From Planctomycetota bacterium (GTDB lineage: Bacteria; Planctomycetota; Phycisphaerae; FEN-1346), in the NCBI GenBank assembly GCA_016872895.1, contig VGYT01000003.1, positions 1 through 50,013 of the forward strand: a DNA stretch of 50,013 bases. Reading direction: 5' to 3'. Shown one piece after another: positions 14,636 through 23,135 of this stretch; position 1 is the first letter of the stretch, and each line of letters starts with the position of its first letter. Position numbers and translations under genes: made by a program. The notes below the pieces were generated by a model. The model searched no databases. It was given only the letters and a program-made list of their open reading frames with translations, and was not told where the DNA came from.

Positions 14636-17338
14636 TTACTCTTCCTGAACGCGATGAACGTCGAGCCGCACGAGATTCAGTATCTCGCGGTCGCTCAGTT
14701 CTGTCAGCACGGCGGCGCCGCCGCCTTCGAGGAGGTCGGCGGCCAGTTGGACCTTGCTGCGGATAAGTTCATCGATGTGTTGCTCCACCGTGCCCTGGCA
14801 AACGAACTTGTGCACCAGGACGTTGCGGCGCTGGCCAATGCGGAACGCCCGGTCGGTGGCCTGGTTCTCGACGGCGGGGTTCCACCAGCGGTCGAAATGG
14901 ATGACGTGGCTGGCGGCCGTCAGGTTCAGGCCCGTGCCGCCGGCCTTCAGCGAAAGGACGAAGAACGGCGGGCCGTCCTCCCGCTGAAACGCCTCCACCA
15001 GGGCCTGGCGCCGGCGCACGGGCGTGCCGCCGTGAAGTACCGCGCCCGGCCGGCCGAAGGTCCCGCCCAGGAAACCGGCCAGCGGCTCGGTCATCTCGCG
15101 GAACTGGGTGAACACGAGGGCCTTTTCCTGGCGCGAGGCGATCTCCTCGGCAACCTCCCGCAAGCGGGCGAACTTGCCGCTCGCCGCCGGGTCGTACGTC
15201 CCGCCCCCCGACCACTGGTCCGGATGGTTGCAGATCTGTTTGAATCGCATCAGGAAGGCCAGGACCGCCCCGCGGCGCTCGATGCCGGCGACTGTCTCCA
15301 GGACCCGCGCCAACTCCCGCACCGACTGCTCGTAGAGGGCCGCCTGCTTTTTCGTCAGCGCGCAGTAAGCGTACACCTCGGTCTTCTCCGGCAGGTCGGC
15401 GATGACCGACCGGTCGGTCTTGAGGCGCCGCAGAATGTAGGGCGCCACCAGCCGCCGCAGCGGCCCGTACCGTCCGGCCGCGCGGTCCTCAAGGCGCTTG
15501 ACGAACTGCTTGAACGCGGCGGCGGAGCCCAACAGGCCCGGGCACAGAAAATCGAAGATCGACCACAGGTCCGACAGGCGGTTTTCGACCGGCGTGCCCG
15601 TCAGGACCACGCGGGCCTTGGCCCGGAGTTTCTTGACGGCCCGCGTCTGCCGTGCGGCAGGGTTCTTGACGGCCTGGGCTTCGTCGAGAACGGCCAGCAT
15701 CCAGGCCGTTTCGGTCAGCCACGGCTGGCGCAGCAACATGCCGTAGGTGGCGACGACAATGTCGGCGCCCCGGACAAATCGGGCGGGGTCGCTCGCGGCG
15801 GCCTGGAGTTCGTCGCCGTCGGTCTGCGACGGGTGCGCGAACCGCACGACCAGCGACGGCGCGAACCGCTCCAGTTCCGCCTTCCAGTTGGCCAAGAGCG
15901 ACGCCGGGGCCACCACCAGCGAGGGCGCGCCGGCGCCCTGCCGCTTCAAGAGGAGCATGAGCGCGATGATCTGGATGGTCTTGCCGAGGCCCATGTCGTC
16001 GGCCAGGCAGGCGCCGAGCCCGAGTTCCGTTAGAAGGCGGAGCCACTTGACCCCGGTCTGCTGGTAAGGCCGAAGCATCGCGCACAGTTCCGGCCCGGGC
16101 AGGTCGGCGGCGCCAGCCTCGGGTTGCCTCAGGGCCCGCAGCCGCTGCTCCAGCCACGGCCCGGCCTTCACCTCGGCCCAGGCGGCCGTCGCGTCGCTGT
16201 CCAACAGGGCCGCCTCGCCGGCCTCGATGGGCGCTCCTGCGAGCAAGCGCATGCCTTCCAGGAAAGAGACGCCGTCGCCGGCCTGCCGCTGGATGCGCTT
16301 GAAGTGCTCAAGGGCGTCCTGAAGTTTCCGGCGGTCGACCTCGACCCACCGACCCTTGAGGAACACCAGGCCGTCGTCACCGTTCAGGAGGTCGCGCCAC
16401 TCGCTTTCGGAGAGCGTTTCTCCGTCGAGCGCCACATCGACGCGGAAATCCAGGAGGGCATCGGCGCCCAGCGCCGTCTTCGGGCGGCCGCCCACCGAGA
16501 CGCTCACCCTGACGCGCGACGGCCTCTTGGCCCACCAGTCCGGCACGCGGACCAGAAGGCCGCTTTCTTCGAGCGCGGCCGCATCGCTGAGGAACCGCCA
16601 CGCCTCGCGCGGAGTCCACCGCAAGGGGTGGAACACGTCGCCGGAGTCCGCCAGCGCCTTCACCCAGTCGCACCGCTCGGCGGCCCGCTGGACGGGCGCC
16701 AGTAGGCGGACCAGCGCAGGCCGGTTCCTGGCGCCCGCATATTCCTCCAGTGCCCGCCCCAGCGGCTGGTACTGGACGCGGCGTCCGTCCAGAAGGCGGG
16801 GGGCGTATGTCGCGAGGAATGCGAAGGGGCACTCCGGGTCCCGCTTGTTCTCCGCCAAGTGGAAGCAGACCCGCCCCACGCGATGCCAGAGCGGACTTTG
16901 CTGCTTGAGCCATGCGGACAGGCCGCCTTCGGTGACGCTCACCTGCGCGCGGACTGCGCCGCCCAAGTCAGTCCAGAGCCGCCGAAGCGCTTCGGCCGAC
17001 AGGTACTCGCCCCCGCGCATCGGCGGGGCGCTGTCGGCAAGAGTCGCCAGGTCGTCCGGCGGCGACAGCGGTTCGAGGGCCGCCGCCTCGGAGGTTTCCG
17101 GGACGTGGCACAGGGCAGTCAGGTATCGTCCGGCGAAATCCCGCCAGTAGGCCGCCGCCGCACCCAAGGTTGCGGCTTCGCCCTGGGCGAGGCGAAGCAG
17201 ACCTTCCGGCGTCCCTTTCTGGAACGCCTCGCGCAGCCGGATCGCCTGTGCGTCCTCATGCGGCGCCGCTTGACCGCTCTCAACAGAAACGTCGACTGGC
17301 GCCAGGCGGCCGCCGGGAGTCAAGCCAAGATCGAACAC
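14636..17338 (-). CDS. SNF2-family DNA helicase/translocase
   Basis: A 900-residue DEAD/DEAH-like superfamily 2 ATPase. The N-terminal 420 residues are the bacterial SNF2-associated region (DGLVFLKGRWVEVDRRKL, FLEGMRLLAGAP). The ATPase core holds Walker A DDMGLGKT near 446, a DEAQ box near 549, the GTPVENRLSDLWSIFDFL motif, and helicase C motif QATDRAFRIGQ near 828. GTG 17338 is chosen because GGAAGGAAG precedes it; no in-frame ATG is better placed. It is somewhat short for the family (often over 1000 residues), the N-terminus being the variable part. Cotranscribed with the SWIM protein. Confidence 0.93.
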   Translation of the reverse strand: MFDLGLTPGGRLAPVDVSVESGQAAPHEDAQAIRLREAFQKGTPEGLLRLAQGEAATLGAAAAYWRDFAGRYLTALCHVPETSEAAALEPLSPPDDLATLADSAPPMRGGEYLSAEALRRLWTDLGGAVRAQVSVTEGGLSAWLKQQSPLWHRVGRVCFHLAENKRDPECPFAFLATYAPRLLDGRRVQYQPLGRALEEYAGARNRPALVRLLAPVQRAAERCDWVKALADSGDVFHPLRWTPREAWRFLSDAAALEESGLLVRVPDWWAKRPSRVRVSVSVGGRPKTALGADALLDFRVDVALDGETLSESEWRDLLNGDDGLVFLKGRWVEVDRRKLQDALEHFKRIQRQAGDGVSFLEGMRLLAGAPIEAGEAALLDSDATAAWAEVKAGPWLEQRLRALRQPEAGAADLPGPELCAMLRPYQQTGVKWLRLLTELGLGACLADDMGLGKTIQIIALMLLLKRQGAGAPSLVVAPASLLANWKAELERFAPSLVVRFAHPSQTDGDELQAAASDPARFVRGADIVVATYGMLLRQPWLTETAWMLAVLDEAQAVKNPAARQTRAVKKLRAKARVVLTGTPVENRLSDLWSIFDFLCPGLLGSAAAFKQFVKRLEDRAAGRYGPLRRLVAPYILRRLKTDRSVIADLPEKTEVYAYCALTKKQAALYEQSVRELARVLETVAGIERRGAVLAFLMRFKQICNHPDQWSGGGTYDPAASGKFARLREVAEEIASRQEKALVFTQFREMTEPLAGFLGGTFGRPGAVLHGGTPVRRRQALVEAFQREDGPPFFVLSLKAGGTGLNLTAASHVIHFDRWWNPAVENQATDRAFRIGQRRNVLVHKFVCQGTVEQHIDELIRSKVQLAADLLEGGGAAVLTELSDREILNLVRLDVHRVQEE

Positions 17339-17597
17339 GCCGATCTTCCTTCCTCATGCCGCGGCATCGTACCTGGCTCTTGGCCAGCCGGCAATAGCGC
17401 ACAAGAGGCCCCGCCTGGGTCGCGTCCGTGGACTGACCCGTTGACTGCGCACACCTGTGGGAGTGGTCCGCAGGCCACTACCCCCAGGGCATGTACGAAC
17501 TCACCGCGACAAGATGGACGTCGAGATCGAGAAGGCGGATGGCCGGGAATTGCTGTCCCGCCGGGTGACCGGATAATGCTGACACTTGGCCACTCAC

Positions 17598-17657
17598 GGT
17601 TGAACCATCGACGACCAGTCCCTTGAGCGTGATGTAGGAATGGTCGGCGTCCACGAT
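17598..17657 (-). pseudogene. Remnant of a beta-helix protein gene
   Basis: Directly after the stop of the Gfo/Idh gene the minus strand reads IVDADHSYITLKGLVVDGST, one rung of a right-handed beta-helix protein and very like KGKCYITLRGLILDG in the gene at 19093-21834. Nothing else of that gene remains. The rest of 17339-17597 holds only a short open plus frame ending MDVEIEKADGRELLSRRVTG (TAA about 17577) that I do not recognise. Confidence 0.55.
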
Positions 17658-18992
17658 CTAGAGCGTCCAGGCGCTGCGGTACTCGCGGCGAACGAATTGC
17701 TGCGCCTCCGGACAGTTGGTCACTTTCAGGTTGGGGCCGTCCCAGTCCAGTTTCTTCCCCGCCCGGAACGCAACGTTGCCCAGGAGGACCGTCTCCGTCA
17801 TCGGGCCGGAATAGCCAAAGTGGCACCCCGTGGGGCTGCCCGTCCTGCACGCCGCGACCCATTCGGCCCAGTGGCCGATCGAATCGGGAATGCTCTTCTC
17901 GGGCGGCTTGTAGTCCGCGAACTTGTCCTCGGGGAGCAGCACGAACTTCTGGGGGCTTACGGCCATTAGCCCCTTGTCGCCCACGAACAGGTAGCAGAGG
18001 GGCCATTCCTCCACCTTTTGGCCCTTGATGCGCGGCGACGACCGCCCCCAGTACCACGTGAACTTCAGCGGCGGTAATTCGCCGCGGGCGGCAAACTCGT
18101 ACTTGATGGTCATCCTGGCCGGCGTGCGCTCCGGATTCAGAAGGTCGCCTTCCGCCTCGACCGCCGTCGGGTTACGCAAGTCCAGGGCCCAGAATGGCAT
18201 GTCCAGGTAGTGGCAGCCGACGTTGCCCAATTCGCCGCCGCCGAAGTCCCACCAGAAATGCCATTCCCGGGGGAGGTAGCAGGGATGATAGGGGCGCATC
18301 GGCGCCGGGCCGATCCAGAGGTCCCAGTTCAGCGTCGGCGGCACCGGCGGCGTGTCGGCGGGCCGGCCTTTCCCAACTTTGGTCGAGTAGGGCGTGGGCG
18401 CTTCGCCATGTGTGGCGCCCCCCGCGGCCCACATGTCCAACTCCCGAGCCGTGCCGATCGCGCCTGAGCGGAGAACCTCGATCGCGCGGCGGTAGTTGCC
18501 GCTGGCGTGCATCTGCGTGCCCATCTGCGTCGCCACCTTCTTCTCGGCGGCCAGTTGCGCGAGCACGCGCGACTCATAGACCGAATGGGTCAGCGGCTTC
18601 TCGCAGTACACGTGCTTGCCCATGCGCATGGCCATCGCGCTGGCCGGCGCATGGATGTGGTTCGGGGCGCTCACGACCACCGCGTCGATTTCCTTGTTCA
18701 TCTCATCGAGCATCTTGCGGTAGTCCTGGAACTTGCGGACGTCGGGGTACTTCTCGAAGGTGGCGGCGGCGCGCACCTGGTCCACGTCGCACAGCGCCGC
18801 GACGTTCTCGTCTTTCAACTGGGCGATGTTGGCCGCGCCCCGGCCGCCGGACCCGACATACGCAATATTCAACTTCTCGTTTGGGGATTTCTTTTCGGCT
18901 CCATACAAGCCGCGCGACGAGAGGATCACCGCGCCTGCGCCGGCCAAGGCCGTATCATGCAACATCTTGCGGCGGGTCATACGGTTCGTCAT
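17658..18992 (-). CDS. Tat-exported Gfo/Idh/MocA-family oxidoreductase
   Basis: A 444-residue NAD(P)-dependent sugar-type oxidoreductase. ATG 18992 follows AAGGAG; the N-terminus MTRRKML plus a hydrophobic Ala/Gly stretch is a twin-arginine signal, so the folded cofactor-bound enzyme is exported. The Rossmann nucleotide loop is GSGGRG, catalytic Lys lies in CEKPLTH, and the C-terminal sheet domain carries GGGELGNVGCHYLDMP. The substrate is unknown; this exported subfamily is abundant in planctomycetes and is linked with glycan breakdown. Downstream neighbour is a beta-helix remnant; upstream is an intact beta-helix gene 100 bp away in the same direction. Confidence 0.9.
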   Translation of the reverse strand: MTNRMTRRKMLHDTALAGAGAVILSSRGLYGAEKKSPNEKLNIAYVGSGGRGAANIAQLKDENVAALCDVDQVRAAATFEKYPDVRKFQDYRKMLDEMNKEIDAVVVSAPNHIHAPASAMAMRMGKHVYCEKPLTHSVYESRVLAQLAAEKKVATQMGTQMHASGNYRRAIEVLRSGAIGTARELDMWAAGGATHGEAPTPYSTKVGKGRPADTPPVPPTLNWDLWIGPAPMRPYHPCYLPREWHFWWDFGGGELGNVGCHYLDMPFWALDLRNPTAVEAEGDLLNPERTPARMTIKYEFAARGELPPLKFTWYWGRSSPRIKGQKVEEWPLCYLFVGDKGLMAVSPQKFVLLPEDKFADYKPPEKSIPDSIGHWAEWVAACRTGSPTGCHFGYSGPMTETVLLGNVAFRAGKKLDWDGPNLKVTNCPEAQQFVRREYRSAWTL

Positions 18993-19092
18993 GACTTGTC
19001 TCCTTAGTGTTCTCACTGGGCCCTCCTTCTTCCTCTTTCCCCCGTGAATACACGGCGGGCTGTATCTGAACCCTGAAATTTCATGTCTGAGA

Positions 19093-21834
19093 TTATTCGC
19101 CCTTGAACTCGTACGCCCCGATGTCGGTGGCTTTGCCCTGCGGGCGCACCGTGCCGTCCTTGTCGGCGGCGACCTCCTTCAGTGCGGCGCCGGCGTTGAT
19201 GGCCGGGCTGCCGGGCCGCAGGCGGGCATCGCCCGGCCCAATCAGGCCCGGATCAACGTATCTCGAATGGGCCTCGCCGGCAGCCTTCTGATACTCCGCA
19301 AACGTCGTGTACTCCTTGCCGGCGTGCTGCCACTTCGCCGATCCGCTCGTGCTCCAGTAGATGTTGTAGTCCAGCGCCTTCTGGGGCATTGCTTCCGCCG
19401 GCCAGTCGATGGACTGTTCGCAGTCCACGAAGATATTGTTGCGAACGTCGTTGTCCTTACTTTGCGGGCCGAAGCCGACGGCGACCGGGCAGCCGACCAG
19501 CGTGTTGTGGAAAACGAGGTTGGCGGACTGGGGCATGCTGATGGCCCGCTTCTTCCCCTCGCCGTAGAAGACGTTGTTGTACACCCAGTTCTCGTCCCGG
19601 GCCCAGAGGATCAGGTTGCTTTCGTATCTCTTTCGCGGGGTGTTGTCCCAGAACGGCACGGGCTTGCGGAAGGTGTTTCCGTAGATGCGGAAGCCGTCCT
19701 TGCCGGCGCTGCCGCCACCGGCGTACTGGTGGACAGCCGCCCCGCTGATCTCCTCGAACACATTGTGGCGCACCACCACTCCCGGCAGGCTCCCGTACAT
19801 GGCGTGGTTGAACTTGGTCGAGCCGATCTTCTGGAATGTGTTGCTTTCGATCACGCAGTTCTCGGGTATGGGAAGGATGCCCTGGCTGGCGATCGAGCGG
19901 ATGACACAATTGCGGATGGTGATATCGTGGGTCGGGCGATGCAAATGGAACCCGCGAAAGCCGTACTCAAGCGTCAGGCCGTCGAAGATGGTGTGATGGC
20001 AGGAGATCAGTCCGATGATGTTCACCGACGCGGTCCGCATGTCGGAGTTCTTGGGATCGGAGCCGTCCGCCAGCCAGACGTACACGGTCGAGGCGTCCTT
20101 ATCCTCGTAAAATGAGTTCGGATACATCTGATCGGCCGACGGCACGGGGTGATTCGGCCCGTGGCCAACCAACGGCAGTCCGTTGCAGAAGACGTTCAGG
20201 ACACCGGCCTTCGGGTCATAGGGCATGGAGTAGATGGCGCCCTTGACATGTTTCCAACTCGCGGGAGGGACGACCTCGCCGGCCGTCAACACCACCTCGC
20301 CGTCGCCGTACGCCTTGTAAGTGATGGGGGCCTCCTTGGTGCCGGCCTTGCTGAAGGTGAAGGCCGACTGGCTGGGGCCGGTCCTCGAATACACGCCGGC
20401 CCTGATGCGGACCGTGTCGCCCCGCTCGACGGAGTCGGCCGCCTTCTTGAGCGTTGCCCAGGGGCGATCTTCGGTTCCGGGATTGTCGTCATTTCCGTTG
20501 GGCGCGACGAAGTAGGTGACCGGATCGCGCGGCGGCAACGGCTGTTCTATTTCCGTCGGGTCGTTGGCAACGAAGGCCCCGACCTGGAATTCCGGCCGCC
20601 GCGCCCAGGACTCGGGGGCGCGGGGACGCGCTACGCCGTCCTTGCCCGCCTCCATCACGGCGCCGACGCCGGCCGGAACGGGGCTGCCGTCCTTCAGACG
20701 GAAGTCGCCCTTCTCCGGATCGACGAACATCGGATCGCCCTCGGTGAAGTTGTTGGATACGACCGGATCAGTGTTGGTTGCGGCGCGAGCCCCGCCTCGT
20801 CCGCCCGTCGCGCCGCCTCGTCCGGTCGGCTGGCCACCCCTTTCGGTGCTCTTGTCTCCCTGTTCGGGTTTCCTATCCCCGAACTCTGCAATCCCGCTGT
20901 TTCCGCCGACAATGATGTTGTTCTTGATCTCGGCGTTTGCAGTGTACTGGACATCGAGCCCCAACTTATTGTTGTGGAGGGTGTTGTTGTAGAACTTGGT
21001 GCCCGCGCCGCGGACCCAGCAGCCGATGGGATTGTCGGTAAAGACGTTATTGTAAGCCACGTTGCGGTTCCCGGTGCCGATGATTCCTCCCGCGGTCTCG
21101 TTGTGGTGCGAGTAATTGTTGCGGATGATGCTGTTGTCGGCGCGCTTGGGAGCCGTTGCGTAGATGTGGATGCCGAACCCCTTATTGTAGGAGAACTCGC
21201 AGCCGTCGATGACGTTGTTGTCCGTGCCGGTGTAAATGCCGTGGTGCAGGCGGGTCGTGCCGTTGTGGTGGACCTTCAGGTTGATGAACTCGCACTGATT
21301 GCCCGACGACAGGACGCCGGAACAGTAGCCGTTCGTCATCGTGCAATTCTCGACGCGGATGTGGTGCGGCACCGGGTCGCTGCCCCAGATCACCAGCGTG
21401 TGCTGGTGGATCTTGGCGTCGCCGTTGTGCCCGTCGAGGATCAGCCCCCGCAGCGTGATGTAACATTTCCCCTTGATGCTGACGACGCTGTCCTGACTCG
21501 TACCCGATTGCGGGGCGGGCCGGATGGTAACAACCTCATCCTTATAGTTCGACACCGTGACGCGGGCCTCGGGCGCGCCCGAGGGGATGGTGTCTTTGGG
21601 ATATTCGGCGTAGGCGCCGCCGCGGATGTAAAGCGTGTCGCCGGGCTTCAGTTGCTGCGTGGCATGGATGAGCGTCAGCCACGGCGAATCGATCGTCCCC
21701 TTGTTGGCGTCGTTTCCGCCATCGGCCAGACCATCGCCGCCCTTGTCATCGACATAGTAGTCGGCGGCAGGCGCCGGCGCGGCAAGGCAGAACATCAGCG
21801 ACAGCGCGGTTAAGGCAATCGCTCTCACGTACAT
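19093..21834 (-). CDS. Secreted double right-handed beta-helix protein (DUF1565-type)
   Basis: A 913-residue protein with a Sec signal peptide (LTALSLMFCLAAPAPAA). Two beta-helix modules follow in tandem: the first (about 25-400) opens with YYVDDKGGDGLADGG and PGDTLYIRGGAY, the second (about 445-910) with YFVAPNGNDDNPGTEDRPWATL and GDTVRIRAGVYS. Each contains repeated N-rich rungs such as IRNNYSHHNETAGG and IRNCVIRSIASQGI. A Gly/Arg-rich linker (GRGGATGGRGG) splits the first module. The C-terminus ends in the common AGSPAINAG...DIGAYEF seal. The fold is that of polysaccharide lyases and glycan epimerases; no catalytic set can be assigned. The second module is closely related to the protein at 23136-24632. 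Confidence 0.85.
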   Translation of the reverse strand: MYVRAIALTALSLMFCLAAPAPAADYYVDDKGGDGLADGGNDANKGTIDSPWLTLIHATQQLKPGDTLYIRGGAYAEYPKDTIPSGAPEARVTVSNYKDEVVTIRPAPQSGTSQDSVVSIKGKCYITLRGLILDGHNGDAKIHQHTLVIWGSDPVPHHIRVENCTMTNGYCSGVLSSGNQCEFINLKVHHNGTTRLHHGIYTGTDNNVIDGCEFSYNKGFGIHIYATAPKRADNSIIRNNYSHHNETAGGIIGTGNRNVAYNNVFTDNPIGCWVRGAGTKFYNNTLHNNKLGLDVQYTANAEIKNNIIVGGNSGIAEFGDRKPEQGDKSTERGGQPTGRGGATGGRGGARAATNTDPVVSNNFTEGDPMFVDPEKGDFRLKDGSPVPAGVGAVMEAGKDGVARPRAPESWARRPEFQVGAFVANDPTEIEQPLPPRDPVTYFVAPNGNDDNPGTEDRPWATLKKAADSVERGDTVRIRAGVYSRTGPSQSAFTFSKAGTKEAPITYKAYGDGEVVLTAGEVVPPASWKHVKGAIYSMPYDPKAGVLNVFCNGLPLVGHGPNHPVPSADQMYPNSFYEDKDASTVYVWLADGSDPKNSDMRTASVNIIGLISCHHTIFDGLTLEYGFRGFHLHRPTHDITIRNCVIRSIASQGILPIPENCVIESNTFQKIGSTKFNHAMYGSLPGVVVRHNVFEEISGAAVHQYAGGGSAGKDGFRIYGNTFRKPVPFWDNTPRKRYESNLILWARDENWVYNNVFYGEGKKRAISMPQSANLVFHNTLVGCPVAVGFGPQSKDNDVRNNIFVDCEQSIDWPAEAMPQKALDYNIYWSTSGSAKWQHAGKEYTTFAEYQKAAGEAHSRYVDPGLIGPGDARLRPGSPAINAGAALKEVAADKDGTVRPQGKATDIGAYEFKGE

Positions 21835-21857
21835 GGCACTGCGCTCCTAAACAGGGT

Positions 21858-22058
21858 TCATTCGGGGGCGACAGGCACGCGCAGGGATTTCACAACGCCC
21901 TCGTCCGCATCGCTCCAAGCCTGCGGAACGAAGTTCGGTGCCGAATAGCGCGGCACAGAGAGTCTGGGCATGGCACGGAGCTCCTCCATCGTAAACTCCG
22001 CGACGACCGGAGTCGGGCCTTCCCATCGACCAGCGAGAGAAGTCGTTTGACGGAGAAC
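21858..22058 (-). other. In-frame open extension after a Gfo/Idh stop codon
   Basis: The reading frame of the Gfo/Idh gene ending at 22059 stays open for another 66 codons beyond its TGA, to TGA 21858-21860. It encodes for example RWEGPTPVVAEFTMEELRAM and ends SLRVPVAPE; an internal ATG (21989) could start a 43-residue peptide. No family is recognised. It may be a remnant of another gene, a separate small gene, or a chance open frame in GC-rich DNA. Confidence 0.25.
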
Positions 22059-23087
22059 TCATTCTTTTGATCCCGCGGGCGACGTTTTCGTGGCGCTCTT
22101 GCCTCTGATTCTGATAGGCTCCGCGTAGGTCGATGCAGGCGGCTTCCGCACTTCCTCAAGCGTCACTTCCGCCCCGCTGCGCTCTCTGCTGAACTGGGCG
22201 GCAACCATGAACTCGATGATCTCGACGGCCACCTCCGGCTCGACGGGCGGCTTGCCGGTGTGGAAGAACTCCGCAGTCGCCCGTATCAGGGCGTCGTAGA
22301 CGCCGCCGCTGTCAACGTAGTCGGCCTTGCCGTCCGTGCCGACGACCTGGATTCTCGGGGCCTTATCCCCCATTTTCGTGGCGCCGACGATGCCAAGCCG
22401 CCCGTCCTTCCACTTGCCGACGTAACCTTCTTCCGTCTTCGTCACGCTGATGCACCCCGTCCCCATCACCGTGAACAGCATCTCATTCTCGTGGATGCCG
22501 TAAGCGCCGTTCATCAGGCCGGGCCCGCCGCGAGGCATCTGGACCTTCAGGACCTTTCCCACGCCCGGATTGTCGCGCAGTTGCGCCAGGTTGCCGCGGA
22601 ACCGCATCGTCGAGGAACTGAAGTACGGCGTTCCCGTCTGTTTCGACAGTTCCATGATGGCATGGGCGTCGGCCACGGTGGCGGCCAGGGGCTTGTCGAT
22701 GAACAATCGCTTGCCGGCCTTGAAGACCGGCGTTGCCTGCGCGAGGTGCGGCCGGCCGTCAACGCTATGTAGATGAACCACATCCACCCTTTTGAGCAGT
22801 TCCTCGATGGAATCGACGAACTCGACGCCGTTTTCCCGCACCTTCGCGGAAATCCCCTCTATGCGGTCGGCGCTGAAAGGCATATCGGGGCTGCCGCCCT
22901 TGTAGGCCACTACGGTCTTGATTCGCCACTCCGGATGGCCCTTGAACGCGCCCGAGAATGCCACCGCGTGGCCGTTGTCCGTGCCGATGATGCCCGCTCG
23001 AAGGTCCTTGGTCGCCCACGAGGGCGACTCGGCCGCACACGCTGCCGAAGCGGCGAGCAGGGCCCACACAAGCGCACAGATTCTCAC
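22059..23087 (-). CDS. Sec-exported Gfo/Idh/MocA-family oxidoreductase, short form
   Basis: A 342-residue protein. GTG 23087 lies just after AAAGGAGAGAACC. A Sec-type signal (ALVWALLAASAACAA) replaces the twin-arginine signal of its neighbours. The Rossmann motif is degenerate (GIIGTDNGH instead of GxGxxG), and the catalytic-lysine motif is DKPLAAT. The C-terminal domain is shorter than usual. The degenerate nucleotide loop and Sec export raise the question of whether it still binds NAD(P). It sits between two beta-helix genes in one direction, 48 bp after the gene at 23136-24632. Confidence 0.82.
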   Translation of the reverse strand: MRICALVWALLAASAACAAESPSWATKDLRAGIIGTDNGHAVAFSGAFKGHPEWRIKTVVAYKGGSPDMPFSADRIEGISAKVRENGVEFVDSIEELLKRVDVVHLHSVDGRPHLAQATPVFKAGKRLFIDKPLAATVADAHAIMELSKQTGTPYFSSSTMRFRGNLAQLRDNPGVGKVLKVQMPRGGPGLMNGAYGIHENEMLFTVMGTGCISVTKTEEGYVGKWKDGRLGIVGATKMGDKAPRIQVVGTDGKADYVDSGGVYDALIRATAEFFHTGKPPVEPEVAVEIIEFMVAAQFSRERSGAEVTLEEVRKPPASTYAEPIRIRGKSATKTSPAGSKE

Positions 23088-23135
23088 GGTTCTCTCCTTT
23101 CACAAGAAACCGTCAAACCCTGTCTTATCCGGCTT

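Noticed and set aside
20149-21813. 554-codon plus-strand open frame
   Set aside because: Antisense to a beta-helix gene with signal peptide and ribosome site; shadow.
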